DNA of 64,000 nucleotides, taken from positions 243,924-307,923 of the forward strand of contig NZ_DDJO01000009.1 of NCBI RefSeq assembly GCF_002339505.1. The letters run 5' to 3'. Position numbers and translations under genes: made by a program. Under the pieces are notes generated by a model that saw nothing but the letters and a program-made list of their open reading frames with translations, was not told the DNA's origin and made no database searches. This document shows positions 1 through 10,032 of the stretch, piece by piece (the stretch's first letter is position 1; each line of letters begins with the position of its first letter). This DNA comes from Corynebacterium sp. UBA2622 (GTDB lineage Bacteria; Actinomycetota; Actinomycetes; Mycobacteriales; Mycobacteriaceae).

Positions 1-168
1 CCGCAGGGGCTCGCACTGGGTGACATCGTGGACCTGTGGGCCGCCTCCACGGGCGGTGAAACCGGGGGCGGCGACGCCGATTTGGCCGCGTCGGCGGCAT
101 CCGCCGTGGTCGACCTCGTCCGGCACGGCATCGTCGTCCCCGCCGACATCGCCGAGGTCGTCGCGTAG
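1..168 (+). CDS. C-terminal end of an unidentified protein (cut by window start)
   Basis: The frame is open from the first base to a TAG at 166-168, giving the last 55 residues of a protein that starts outside the window. The tail is Ala/Gly/Asp rich and ends in an acidic-hydrophobic segment (ADIAEVVA). I recognise no domain. It lies 34 nt upstream of dtd on the same strand, so it could be co-transcribed with dtd. Only the frame and position are supported. Confidence 0.5.
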   Translation, partial: PQGLALGDIVDLWAASTGGETGGGDADLAASAASAVVDLVRHGIVVPADIAEVVA

Positions 169-202
169 CGGGGCCCGCACCCGAAAGGAAGGACCACCCA
201 CC

Positions 203-637
203 ATGAAGGCAGTTCTCACACGCGTCTCGAATGCCTCCGTCACCGTCGACGGGGAGGTCGTCGGCTCGATCGACTGCGCAGCGACCGGTGGTGTCCTCGC
301 CCTCGTCGGCGTCGCGCGCGGGGATGCGGAGGCGGACTGGCGCACCGTCGCGCGAAAGATCGCCGAGCTGCGCATCCTCGACGGGGAGCGCTCCGTGGAG
401 GAGGCCGGGGCGCCGGTTCTGCTGGTCAGCCAGTTCACCCTCATGGGGCGCACCGCGAAAGGGCGCAGGCCGTCGTGGTCGGACGCCGCCCCGGGGGAGG
501 TGGCGGAGCCTGTCATCGAAGCGATCGCCGGGGAGCTTCGAGGCCGCGGGATCCGTGTCGAGCAGGGCCGCTTCGGCGCGATGATGAAGGTGGCAAGCGT
601 CAACGAGGGCCCCTTCACCGTCATCGTGGAGACGTAG
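203..637 (+). CDS. dtd: D-aminoacyl-tRNA deacylase
   Basis: This 144-residue protein has the usual DTD length. DTD hydrolyses D-amino acids mischarged onto tRNA in the cytoplasm and so protects chirality in translation. The SQFTL motif is at residues 76-80, and the cis-proline region (NEGPFT, residues 134-139) is near the C terminus; the family usually reads NxGPVT or NxGPFT there. The ATG at 203 is preceded by an AAGGAAGGA ribosome site. An upstream in-frame extension to position 20 exists but only reads through the preceding gene. sigB follows after 85 nt. Confidence 0.93.
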   Translation: MKAVLTRVSNASVTVDGEVVGSIDCAATGGVLALVGVARGDAEADWRTVARKIAELRILDGERSVEEAGAPVLLVSQFTLMGRTAKGRRPSWSDAAPGEVAEPVIEAIAGELRGRGIRVEQGRFGAMMKVASVNEGPFTVIVET

Positions 638-656
638 GGCTCCACGGCACCGAACC

Positions 657-683
657 GGGAACAAAACGGCGGGCCCGGGCGTT
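657..683 (+). promoter_or_regulatory. ECF (SigH/SigE-type) promoter of sigB
   Basis: GGGAAC at 657-662 is separated from GTT at 681-683 by exactly 18 nt. This matches the actinobacterial SigH/SigE pattern (GGAAC/T, 16-20 nt, GTT). sigB begins 39 nt further on and has its own ribosome site, TAGGAGG, just before 715. The same architecture occurs before the PAC2 gene and clgR in this window. Confidence 0.7.
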
Positions 684-722
684 GGCTCCATAGACACCCA
701 CCGTTTTAGGAGGCACGCTTAC

Positions 723-1718
<996 letters not shown>

Positions 1719-1894
1719 CCCGGGGCTCGTCGCGGGCGCGGCCCGGCTCGGCCGCCAACTGGTGGGCTGAAAGCACCGCCATCGTGGTTTGACTAAACTA
1801 TGATGAGCTGTGCTTTTTCTTTTTTAGGCGGGAATGTGAGCCTACCTGGGCCCATGCGCCGCACTGTGGTGGCTGGGCACCGGGAATTGCGTTG

Positions 1895-1913
1895 TTAGGT
1901 AAGGATGGAAAAA
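1895..1913. promoter_or_regulatory. Partial DtxR-box-like element before dtxR
   Basis: TTAGGTAAG at 1895-1903 matches the first nine bases of the 19-bp DtxR operator (TTAGGTWAG). The second half is poorly conserved. The element overlaps the ribosome-binding region just before the GTG start, which would suit weak autoregulation. The half-match could also be chance. Confidence 0.3.
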
Positions 1914-1914
1914 C

Positions 1915-2607
1915 GTGCGCGACCTTGTAGACACCACCGAAATGTATCTCCGCACCGTGTACGAGCTTGAGGAGGAGGGGATCATCCCCCTCCGCGCGCG
2001 CATCGCCGAGCGTCTCGACCAGTCGGGCCCGACCGTCTCGCAGACCGTCGCCCGCATGGAGCGCGCCGGCCTCATGGTCGTGGAGGACGACCGCTCCCTC
2101 TCCCTTACCGAGAGCGGACGGGAGCGGGCCACCGCCGTCATGCGCAAGCACCGGCTCGCCGAGCGACTCCTCACCGACGTCCTCCAGCTCGACCTCGAGC
2201 AGGTCCACGAGGAGGCGTGCCGCTGGGAGCACGTCATGAGCGAGGAGGTGGAGAAGCGGGTGGTCGCCGTCCTGGACTCGCCCTACCGCTCACCCTTCGG
2301 CAACCCCATTCCCGCCCTTTCCGAGCTGGGCATCGATGCCCCGGACGGGCTCGAGCTGGGTGAGCGCGCCTGTGACCTCTCCCTGCGTACGCCCGCGCGC
2401 GTCAGCATCGTGCAGATGAGCGAGATCCTCCAGCTCGATCACGGACAGTTTGCCGCCCTGAACAAGGCCGGCATCGGCGTGGGCTCCGTCGTGACCATCG
2501 ACGGGGCACCCGAAGAGGGTGGCATCTCCCTCACCACCGAGGATGGCACGCGCGTCCTGTTGCGCGAGGACCTCACCCACGCGCTGCGCGTGTCGGCCGC
2601 CTCGTAG
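1915..2607 (+). CDS. dtxR: Iron-dependent transcriptional repressor DtxR
   Basis: This 230-residue metalloregulator binds Fe2+ and represses iron uptake and haem genes. An N-terminal winged helix (TVSQTVARMER, about 40-50) precedes the dimerisation domain and an SH3-like C-terminal domain. All classical ligands are present at the canonical numbers: Met10, Cys102, Glu105 and His106 for the primary site, and His79, Glu83 and His98 for the ancillary site. The start is GTG at 1915; the ATG at 1905 is out of frame. galE follows after 14 nt. About 200 nt of promoter region separates it from sigB, with a TATGAT -10 candidate at 1799-1804. Confidence 0.96.
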   Translation: MRDLVDTTEMYLRTVYELEEEGIIPLRARIAERLDQSGPTVSQTVARMERAGLMVVEDDRSLSLTESGRERATAVMRKHRLAERLLTDVLQLDLEQVHEEACRWEHVMSEEVEKRVVAVLDSPYRSPFGNPIPALSELGIDAPDGLELGERACDLSLRTPARVSIVQMSEILQLDHGQFAALNKAGIGVGSVVTIDGAPEEGGISLTTEDGTRVLLREDLTHALRVSAAS

Positions 2608-2621
2608 GACCGGGGACGACT

Positions 2622-3608
2622 ATGAACCTACTGGTCACCGGCGGTGCCGGCTACGTCGGCAGCGTCTGCGCGACGGTCCTCCTCGATGCCGGGCACGATG
2701 TCACGATCATTGATGACTTCTCCACCGGCAACCGCGACGCCGTGCCCGAGCGGGCCCGGCTGGTGGAGGGAAGCATCACGGACGTCATCGATGATGTCCT
2801 CTCGCAGCAGCACTACGACGGCGTGATCCACTTCGCCGCGCGCTCGCTCGTGGGAGAATCGATGGAGGTCCCCGACGAGTACTGGCGCGACAACCTCCTC
2901 GTCTCGCTGAAGCTTCTCGACGCCATGCGGGCCCACGAGGTGACCAACCTCGTGTTCTCCTCCACGGCCGCGACCTACGGCGAGCCGGAGCAGGTGCCCA
3001 TCACGGAGGATTCCCCCACCCGCCCCACCAACACCTACGGGGCGACGAAGCTCTCCATCGACTACGCCATCGCGTCCTACTGCGCCGCGTACGGCCTGGG
3101 AGCGACGAGCCTGCGCTACTTCAACGTCGCCGGAGCCCACGGCCGGGCCGGGGAGAACCACAAAACGGAAACCCACCTCATACCACTTATCCTGCAGGTG
3201 GCGCTTGGTTACCGCGAAAAGATCATGATCTTCGGCGACGACTGGCCCACCCCGGACGGCACGTGCGTGCGCGATTACATACACGTGGCAGATCTCGCCG
3301 ACGCCCACCGCCTCGCGCTCGAGACAAACCGGGCGGGCGAGCACCGGATCTTCAACCTCGGCTCTGGCGACGGTTACTCGGTGCGCGAGGTGATCGAGAC
3401 CTGCCGGGAGGTCACCGGCCACGACATACCCGCGGAGGTGGCGCCCCGGCGCGCGGGCGACCCGGCGGTGCTCGTCGCATCCTCCGAGAAGATCCGCTCC
3501 GAGCTCGGGTGGAACCCGGCGCGCACAAACCTGCGCACCATCGTCGAGGACGCGTGGGCGTTCACCACGGAGCTCGGCGAGCGATCCCACTCCGCACCGC
3601 GACGCTAG
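2622..3608 (+). CDS. galE: UDP-glucose 4-epimerase
   Basis: This 328-residue short-chain dehydrogenase-type enzyme interconverts UDP-glucose and UDP-galactose in the cytoplasm, supplying galactose for the arabinogalactan cell wall. The NAD-binding GGAGYVG motif is at residues 7-13. The catalytic set is Ser114 (FSSTAATYG), Tyr139 and Lys143 (YGATK). It lies 14 nt after dtxR and is probably co-transcribed, as in other corynebacteria. Its stop overlaps by 4 nt the stop of the convergent DUF4192 gene. Confidence 0.95.
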   Translation: MNLLVTGGAGYVGSVCATVLLDAGHDVTIIDDFSTGNRDAVPERARLVEGSITDVIDDVLSQQHYDGVIHFAARSLVGESMEVPDEYWRDNLLVSLKLLDAMRAHEVTNLVFSSTAATYGEPEQVPITEDSPTRPTNTYGATKLSIDYAIASYCAAYGLGATSLRYFNVAGAHGRAGENHKTETHLIPLILQVALGYREKIMIFGDDWPTPDGTCVRDYIHVADLADAHRLALETNRAGEHRIFNLGSGDGYSVREVIETCREVTGHDIPAEVAPRRAGDPAVLVASSEKIRSELGWNPARTNLRTIVEDAWAFTTELGERSHSAPRR

Positions 3609-4729
3609 CTGGCCTCCAGCCCGGCATCCCCCGCCCACGCCGCATCGCATCCCAGGCGGGCTGCCTCGGTCAGCTTTTCGTGGTGGCCCGTGCGCACGAG
3701 GCTGAGGAGCACCCCGGACAGGTTGTGGCCCGGAAGCTCCGTCTGCGCAACCGTCAGGGCCGCGACAGCCCAGGGTGTCAACCCACGGTCGACGGCGATA
3801 ACCGCCCAGATGCTGAGGGCGTTGGCCCGGATAACCCCGGTGAACGTCTTGGCCACGCACAGGAGCGCGTGCGCCGCGGGCAACGGGAAGGTCAGGGCAT
3901 CGTTGAGCAGACGGTCCCTCAGCATGCTGCGGGAAAGCATGGTGGCCAGAGCGAGACGGTCATCCTCCTCGCCAAGCAGATCGCGTGTTTCGGCCCCCTC
4001 CCACGGGGAGACCAGGGGGCGCGCCGGCGCTGAATGGAGAACGAGGCAGGCCTCAGCCGCCGCAGCAGCGGCGGCCCGGTCCCCCTGAGCGACGCGGGCC
4101 AGCAGGTCTGTGCCGCGGCTCACGGCGAGGCGCCCGAGGGCTTCCCAGCTGTCCCGCTCCCCGTCATCGGCGGGTTCCAGGACATCGAAGTAGCTGAAGG
4201 TGTCCTCGCGGTTCAGCTCGGGCAGGATTCCGTTGTCCAACAGCGCCCTCATCGCGGGTGAGCCCATTACCGATGAGACGGCCCCTGAAATCCAGTGAGG
4301 GCCCAGCGGGTCGGCGGCCAGCGCGCCGGGGCCCGGCCCGAAGACGATGCGGTACGGGGTGCCGGTGGCGATCTCCGAGACGGTCCAGCAGGCGTCGATG
4401 AGCGAGGACCCCGCGGAATCCCCGGCGTTGAAAAGGGCGTCCCCCGCCTCGCGGGCGAGGTCTGAATCGGGGATGCGGGTGACAAGGAGCGCGTAGTAGC
4501 CGATGCACCCCTCAGCCGGCAGGTCCCGCAGGGCCGCGCACAGTTCAGCGGCGTGGGTGAGGTCCGCGCGCAGGACAGGCCCGAGGGTGACGCAGGACGG
4601 GTCAGTGTCCGAGTGCAGGCCGAGGACGACAACAGATTCGTGCGGATAGAAGCCCAGCACGCCGGGCAAGCAGGCGATGAGGTCGGAGGGCCCGGTGAGG
4701 TGCTCCGGGGAAAACGGTGAGTTCAGCAT
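3605..4729 (-). CDS. DUF4192 domain-containing protein
   Basis: This 374-residue protein is of unknown function. The N terminus carries the family signature around DLIACLPGVLGFYPHESVVV, followed by an Ala/Leu-rich helical body. No catalytic motif, signal peptide or membrane segment is evident, so it is probably cytosolic. DUF4192 proteins are conserved in actinobacteria and commonly sit next to the dtxR-galE segment in corynebacteria. The start is ATG at 4729. It converges on galE with a 4-nt overlap. Confidence 0.85.
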   Translation of the reverse strand: MLNSPFSPEHLTGPSDLIACLPGVLGFYPHESVVVLGLHSDTDPSCVTLGPVLRADLTHAAELCAALRDLPAEGCIGYYALLVTRIPDSDLAREAGDALFNAGDSAGSSLIDACWTVSEIATGTPYRIVFGPGPGALAADPLGPHWISGAVSSVMGSPAMRALLDNGILPELNREDTFSYFDVLEPADDGERDSWEALGRLAVSRGTDLLARVAQGDRAAAAAAAEACLVLHSAPARPLVSPWEGAETRDLLGEEDDRLALATMLSRSMLRDRLLNDALTFPLPAAHALLCVAKTFTGVIRANALSIWAVIAVDRGLTPWAVAALTVAQTELPGHNLSGVLLSLVRTGHHEKLTEAARLGCDAAWAGDAGLEAS

Positions 4730-4897
4730 GTCGTTTCAGACGCACGGGCCGCCGGTGCGGTTCCCCGCGCCCGGCGCGCCCGGGATTGTGGACCCCGCTT
4801 CTGTGGAAACCGCCCGGTTATCCACACCGGGGTGGCGGCGGAGCGTCGTATAGTGGCGGGTTCGGCGGGGTTCCGGCAAGATGGACTCTTTTAAACG

Positions 4898-4923
4898 GGA
4901 ATGTTTGGGCGGCTTACATCGTT
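4898..4923 (+). promoter_or_regulatory. ECF (SigH-type) promoter of the PAC2 gene
   Basis: GGAAT (4898-4902, preceded by G) and GTT (4921-4923) are separated by exactly 18 nt, which is the SigH consensus geometry. A housekeeping-type -10, TAGACT (4954-4959), lies further downstream, so two promoters may serve the gene. The ribosome site AGGAGG precedes the ATG at 4981. Confidence 0.65.
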
Positions 4924-4980
4924 GTGAGGTAAGACGCACGGCGTCGCCACGCTTAGACTGTTGGTTCAGGAGGTTGAGAC

Positions 4981-6078
4981 ATGTCGCAGCACGACCGTCA
5001 CATGTACGAGCTGGAATACCCGGCTCCCGCGGTGAGTGAAGGTGCCTCCAACGGCCCGACCCTCGTGATCGCGATGCAGGGTTACGCCGACGCGGGCCAC
5101 GCGGTCGAGGGCGCGGCGGACCACCTCAAGGCGGCGCTGGAATCGCGCACCGTCGCCACGTTCAGCAACGACGAGCTGATCGACTACCGCTCGCGGCGGC
5201 CCGCAGTCACCATGGCGCAGCACGAGATCACCGGCATGGAGGATCTGCAGCTGGACATGCGGGTGCTGCGTGACAGCGAGGGAACCTCCTTCCTGCTCCT
5301 CTCCGGCCCGGAGCCGGACCTGCGGTGGGAGGCGTTCAGCGGTGCCGTTGCTGACCTGGTGGAGCGGTTCGACGTGGACAAGACCATCTGCCTCTACGCG
5401 GCCCCCATGGGCGCCCCGCACACCCGCCCGCTCGTCGTTTCCGCGCACGGCAACGACCGCGACCTCGTCGGATCCATGTACACCTTCGACGGAATGGTGA
5501 CGGTGCCCGGTTCGGCGGCGATCATGATCGAGCGCGAGCTCCACGGCCGCGGTCGCGCGGTGGCGGGTTACACCGCCCACGTGCCGCATTACGTGGCGGC
5601 CTCCCCCTACCCCAACGCCACCTACCAGCTGCTCCAGTCCGTCTCCGACGCGTCCGGGCTCACCTTCCCCCTCCGCGCCCTCGAGCGGGACATGCAGCGC
5701 GTCTCGCGCCAGCTTGCAGAGCAGACCGAGGGGTCCGAGGAGATTTCCCAGGTTGTCGGTGCCCTCGAGCAGCACTACGACCGCGAGATGGAGGAGTACC
5801 GCGAGAGCCACCCGGACGCGATGATGCCGGGTGAGGCGCAGACGCCGTCGGGCGAGGAGATCGGCGAGGCCTTCGAGAACTTCCTCGCCGCCATCGAAGA
5901 CCGCGACCGCAACGGTTCATCCGGGCGTGGGCTGCCCTTCAACGAGGACGGGGACACTCGTCTGGAGGACCACTACGACCTCAACCCGCCCGCGGGCGAG
6001 GAGCAGGACGATTCGGACGGGATGCCGGGGAACGGCGATGCCGTGGACCGCGACGAGGGGGACGGCTCCGAAGCCTAG
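4981..6078 (+). CDS. PAC2 (proteasome assembly chaperone) family protein
   Basis: This 365-residue protein has an N-terminal PAC2 domain (LVIAMQGYADAGHA near 29-42, then GAPHTRPL near 147-154). A highly acidic C-terminal tail is rich in Asp/Glu/Gly (about 300-365). PAC2 proteins are ATP-grasp-unrelated chaperone-like folds that are widespread in actinobacteria; their exact role in corynebacteria, which lack a 20S proteasome, is unknown. The start is an ATG preceded by AGGAGG. The upstream SigH-type promoter suggests a heat or oxidative-stress role (inference). The helicase gene follows within 36 nt. Confidence 0.88.
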   Translation: MSQHDRHMYELEYPAPAVSEGASNGPTLVIAMQGYADAGHAVEGAADHLKAALESRTVATFSNDELIDYRSRRPAVTMAQHEITGMEDLQLDMRVLRDSEGTSFLLLSGPEPDLRWEAFSGAVADLVERFDVDKTICLYAAPMGAPHTRPLVVSAHGNDRDLVGSMYTFDGMVTVPGSAAIMIERELHGRGRAVAGYTAHVPHYVAASPYPNATYQLLQSVSDASGLTFPLRALERDMQRVSRQLAEQTEGSEEISQVVGALEQHYDREMEEYRESHPDAMMPGEAQTPSGEEIGEAFENFLAAIEDRDRNGSSGRGLPFNEDGDTRLEDHYDLNPPAGEEQDDSDGMPGNGDAVDRDEGDGSEA

Positions 6079-6114
6079 GCCCCGGTGTCGGGGGTGTCGG
6101 CTACGGTTGTGCCT

Positions 6115-8658
6115 GTGAGTATCGCCGACATTCTCCCCGACCTTGACGACGTCCCCGAGCCACTCCTCGACGATGTCATCTGGGACTCCTTCCAGGCCTG
6201 GGCAAGCGGGCGGGGCATCTCCCTCTACCCCGCCCAGGAGGAGGCCTCCCTGTCCCTGCTGTCCGGGGACAACGTCATCCTCGCCACCCCCACGGGTTCG
6301 GGAAAATCGATGGTGGCCAACGCGGCCCACTTCATCGCGCTGGCCCGCGGCCAGCGCTCGTTTTACACCGCGCCCATCAAGGCGCTCGTGAGCGAGAAAT
6401 TCTTCGCGTTGTGCGAAATTTTCGGGCCCGAAAACGTCGGCATGATGACGGGCGACGCCACCGTCAACGGCAGCGCCCCGATCATCGCCGCCACTGCTGA
6501 GATTGTCGCGAACATCGCCCTGCGCGAAGGCAGGAACGCCGCCATCGACCAGGTGGTGATGGACGAGTTCCACTACTACTCGGACCCGGACCGCGGCTGG
6601 GCATGGCAGGTCCCCCTCCTCGAGCTGCCGAAGGCGCAGTTCCTTCTCATGTCCGCCACCCTCGGTGACACGGGCTGGCTGGAGGAGGACCTCACCGCCC
6701 GCACCGGGCGCACGACCACTTTCGTCGGAGGTTCGGAGCGTCCGGTTCCCTTGGACTTCACCTACGTCTTTACCGCGGTGCACGAGACGATCGAGGAGCT
6801 ACTCTCCGAGGGCAAGGCCCCGATTTACGTCGTCCACTTCTCCCAGCGCGAAGCGACGGAGCGCGCCCAGGCCATGACCAGCATCGACATCCTCGGCCGC
6901 GAGGAAAAGGAGCGCGTCGCCGCAGAGATCGGGGATTTCCGCTTCACCACCACCTTCGGTAAGACGCTGTCGAAGCTCCTGCGCCGCGGCATCGGTGTGC
7001 ACCACGCGGGGATGCTGCCCAAGTACCGCCGCCTCGTCGAGCGCCTCTCGCAGGCCGGGTTGCTCAAGGTCATCTGCGGCACCGACACCCTGGGGGTCGG
7101 GATCAACGTGCCCATCCGCACCGTGCTCATGACCGGGCTCGCCAAGTACGACGGCACCCGCCAGCGGGTGCTCAAATCCCGTGAGTTCCACCAGATCGCC
7201 GGGCGGGCCGGGCGCGCGGGTTACGACACCGAGGGATCCGTCGTCGTCGAGGCCCCCGAACACGAAATCGAGAACGCCAAACTCCGCCGACGCGCCGGTG
7301 ACGACCCGAAGAAGCAGAAGAAGATCCGCGCGAAATCCGCCCGCGAGGGTGAGGTTTCATGGTCCGAGAAGACCTTCCAGAGACTCACCACCGCCCAGCC
7401 GGAAGAGCTGACCAGCCAGTTCCGCGTGTCCAACTCCATGCTTCTCAACGTGGTCGCCCGTCCCGGAGACGGCTACCGGCACATGGAACACCTCCTGCGC
7501 TCCAACCACGACACCCGGGCGAAGCAGAACCGGGATATCCTCACCGCCGTTGAGCTCTTCCGGGGTCTCGTCGCGGCGGGCGTCGTCGAGCGGACCCCCG
7601 ACTCGCCGGCGATGCGCCCCTACACGCTGACCACCCAGCTCGACCGCGACTTCGCCCTCAACCAGCCGCTCTCCCCCTTCGCCCTGGCCTTCCTCTCGCT
7701 CCTGGACCCGGAGTCGGAGACGTACACTCTCGACGTCATCTCCACCTTCGAGGCCATCCTCGACGACCCCCGCCAGCTGCTGCAGTCGCAGCAGTCCGCC
7801 GCGCGCGGTGAGGCGATCGCGGAGTTAAAGGCCGAGGGCGTCGACTACACCGAGCGCATGACCCTGATCGAGGACGTCACCTACCCCAAGCCGCTCGAGG
7901 ACGAACTCGAGGACGCCTACGACACCTTCGTCCAGGGCAATCCGTGGGCGAAGGAGTTCGAGCTCTCCCCCAAGTCGGTGGTGCGGGACATGATCGAGCA
8001 CGCGATGACCTTCTCGGATCTCATCGCTGCCTACGGCCTCGCGCGTTCGGAGGGCGTCGTCCTGCGCTACCTGACCGACGCCTGGCGCACGCTGTCGCAT
8101 TCGGTGCCCGAGTCCTACCTCAACGAGGAGCTCGGCGACATCATCGCATGGCTGGGTGAACTTATCCGCCAAGTTGATTCCTCGCTCATTGACGAGTGGG
8201 CCCACATGGCCGACGAGGACAGCCCGATTTCGCAGGAGGCTCTCGACCGTGAGCTCGCCTTCGGGGTGGAGGACCCCACAGCCCTCACCGCGAACCGCAG
8301 GGCGTTCCGCATCATGGTACGCAACCACTTCTTCCGCATGGTCGAGCTCTTCGCCGGCGAGAAGGAGGAGCTCCTCGCCCAGATGGTGGATTACCTCGAA
8401 CCCGGGGAACGCCCGGACTGGCCGGCGGCGATGGACGACTACTTCGACGAGTACGACGACCTCCTCACCGGACCCGAGGCCCGGGGCACCGCCTTCTTCC
8501 GCGTCCGGGAGGACGCGGCGCGGCGGTGGGAGGTCGTGCAGATCTTCCAGGACCCCGAGGGGGACAACTCCTTCCAGCTTCACGGCGTGGTCGACCTCGA
8601 CGCGTCCGACGCGGCCGGCGAAGTGCGGCTCAGCTCCCTCAACCTTATTTCCCGCTAA
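6115..8658 (+). CDS. DEAD/DEAH-box RNA helicase, Ski2/Mtr4-like (HelY-type)
   Basis: This large superfamily 2 helicase has 847 residues. The Walker A is ATPTGSGKS (about 57-65). The Walker B-type box is DEFH, followed by motif III SAT, then HHAGMLPKYRR and the motif VI segment QIAGRAGRAG; a C-terminal helical DSHCT-like region ends the protein. Such proteins are thought to unwind structured RNA for decay. Several in-frame GTG codons lie between 6085 and 6115. I chose 6115 because TACGGT (6102-6107) sits exactly 7 nt before it with no ribosome site, suggesting a leaderless start; 6085 would add ten residues. Confidence 0.88.
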   Translation: MSIADILPDLDDVPEPLLDDVIWDSFQAWASGRGISLYPAQEEASLSLLSGDNVILATPTGSGKSMVANAAHFIALARGQRSFYTAPIKALVSEKFFALCEIFGPENVGMMTGDATVNGSAPIIAATAEIVANIALREGRNAAIDQVVMDEFHYYSDPDRGWAWQVPLLELPKAQFLLMSATLGDTGWLEEDLTARTGRTTTFVGGSERPVPLDFTYVFTAVHETIEELLSEGKAPIYVVHFSQREATERAQAMTSIDILGREEKERVAAEIGDFRFTTTFGKTLSKLLRRGIGVHHAGMLPKYRRLVERLSQAGLLKVICGTDTLGVGINVPIRTVLMTGLAKYDGTRQRVLKSREFHQIAGRAGRAGYDTEGSVVVEAPEHEIENAKLRRRAGDDPKKQKKIRAKSAREGEVSWSEKTFQRLTTAQPEELTSQFRVSNSMLLNVVARPGDGYRHMEHLLRSNHDTRAKQNRDILTAVELFRGLVAAGVVERTPDSPAMRPYTLTTQLDRDFALNQPLSPFALAFLSLLDPESETYTLDVISTFEAILDDPRQLLQSQQSAARGEAIAELKAEGVDYTERMTLIEDVTYPKPLEDELEDAYDTFVQGNPWAKEFELSPKSVVRDMIEHAMTFSDLIAAYGLARSEGVVLRYLTDAWRTLSHSVPESYLNEELGDIIAWLGELIRQVDSSLIDEWAHMADEDSPISQEALDRELAFGVEDPTALTANRRAFRIMVRNHFFRMVELFAGEKEELLAQMVDYLEPGERPDWPAAMDDYFDEYDDLLTGPEARGTAFFRVREDAARRWEVVQIFQDPEGDNSFQLHGVVDLDASDAAGEVRLSSLNLISR

Positions 8659-8736
8659 CCCCGCCGCGAAACCTCCTGCGCCCGCCCACCCGCTGAATTA
8701 TGGTGAGGGCACGGTAGTTAGGAGGGAGAAATTAAA

Positions 8737-9984
8737 ATGGCGAAGGCTCTTGTCATCGGTGCCGGCATGGTCGGGCTCTCCACCGCGTGGCACCTGCAGG
8801 ACCACGGTTACGAGGTCGAGGTACTCGACCGCATCGGCGTGGCCGCGGGTTCCTCGTGGGGCAACGCGGGGTGGCTCGCGCCGGGGAAGACGATTCCGCT
8901 TTCGAACAGGAGCCTCTGGGCCTACGGCCCCACCGCCCTTTTCGCCCCGCACGCCGCACTGCACGTGCCCGTCAGGTTCGACCCGCGCCTGTGGGCCTTT
9001 GTGGCCGAGTTCATGGCGCACGCCACCGCCCGCGCCTGGGACAAGACCATGGCCAGCCTCACCCCCGCCGACCTGGGCGCCCTCGCGGCCTTCGACGAGC
9101 TCATCGCCGGCGGGGTCGAGGCCGAAACCCACCGCGACCCGTTCATCATTGGCTTCGAGAACGACGCACAGTCCCGGGGCTTCCTCGACGAGGTGGAGGG
9201 CGCAGCCCGACACGGCCAGGACATCCCCTTCGAGCGCATCGATCTCGACGAGGCCCGCCTCCACGCCCCGATGCTCTCGGACAGCGTCCGCACGATCTAC
9301 AAGATGGGCAACCAGCGCTTCATCGCGCCGGGAAACTTCTGCGAGGCGATCGCGGAGGCCATTGTCGCCCGCGGCGGGCGCATTACGACGGGCGCCGAGG
9401 TCGTGCGGGTGACGTCGACACGCAAACCGGCGGCGCAGCTCGCCACGGGCGAATGGCTGCCGGCGGACGCGGTGGTCATCGCCACCGGTGCGTGGCTGCC
9501 CAGGCTGGCGCGCGAGCTCGGGGTGGCGGTGCGGGTGCAGGCGGGCCGCGGGTACTCCTTCAGCGTGGAGACGGACGAGCCCGCCACCTCACCGGTTTAC
9601 CTGCCGCACACCAAGGTCGCCTGCACCCCGTACGAGGGCCGCTTCCGCGTGGCGGGAACGATGGAGTTCCGGCACCCCGATGAGGCGTTCCAGCCCGGGC
9701 GGGTGGAATCAATCATCCACAACACCCGCCCCCTGTTCCGGGGCGTGGACTGGGACAGCCGCCAGGACGAGTGGGTGGGTTCCCGCCCTGTCACCCCGGA
9801 CGGCCTCCCGCTGGTGGGTGCAACAAAGGCGCCGAACGTCTACGTCAACGGCGGGCACGGCATGTGGGGCATTGTGCTCGGCCCCGTCTCCGGCAAGCTC
9901 CTGGCCCGGCAGGTGGCCACGGGCCGGGCCGACGAAATCATCCGCCCCTTCAACCCCCTCCGTGGCAAACTCGGTGGGCTCTGA
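8737..9984 (+). CDS. FAD-dependent oxidoreductase, D-amino acid dehydrogenase (DadA) type
   Basis: This 415-residue DAO-superfamily flavoprotein starts with the dinucleotide fold VIGAGMVG (G8, G10, G13). The FAD-contact segment GSSWGNAGWLAPGK (about 45-58) follows, and the C terminus carries a second FAD segment, NGGHGMWGIVLGP. This resembles DadA, which deaminates D-amino acids with a respiratory acceptor; an oxidase or another amine substrate cannot be excluded. The ATG at 8737 follows TAGGAGGG. oxyR lies 91 nt downstream on the same strand. Confidence 0.82.
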   Translation: MAKALVIGAGMVGLSTAWHLQDHGYEVEVLDRIGVAAGSSWGNAGWLAPGKTIPLSNRSLWAYGPTALFAPHAALHVPVRFDPRLWAFVAEFMAHATARAWDKTMASLTPADLGALAAFDELIAGGVEAETHRDPFIIGFENDAQSRGFLDEVEGAARHGQDIPFERIDLDEARLHAPMLSDSVRTIYKMGNQRFIAPGNFCEAIAEAIVARGGRITTGAEVVRVTSTRKPAAQLATGEWLPADAVVIATGAWLPRLARELGVAVRVQAGRGYSFSVETDEPATSPVYLPHTKVACTPYEGRFRVAGTMEFRHPDEAFQPGRVESIIHNTRPLFRGVDWDSRQDEWVGSRPVTPDGLPLVGATKAPNVYVNGGHGMWGIVLGPVSGKLLARQVATGRADEIIRPFNPLRGKLGGL

Positions 9985-10032
9985 CGGTCCGCTTCACCCC
10001 CGGGGACGAACTATTTCGGCCGAAAAACTAAG

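Noticed and set aside
1807..1852. GGGAAT near 1830 as a SigH promoter for dtxR
   Set aside because: No GTT lies 16-20 nt downstream, unlike the sigB, PAC2 and clgR sites.
2628..3860. A 410-codon open frame antisense to galE
   Set aside because: It covers galE, which has a complete catalytic set; the antisense product is low complexity.
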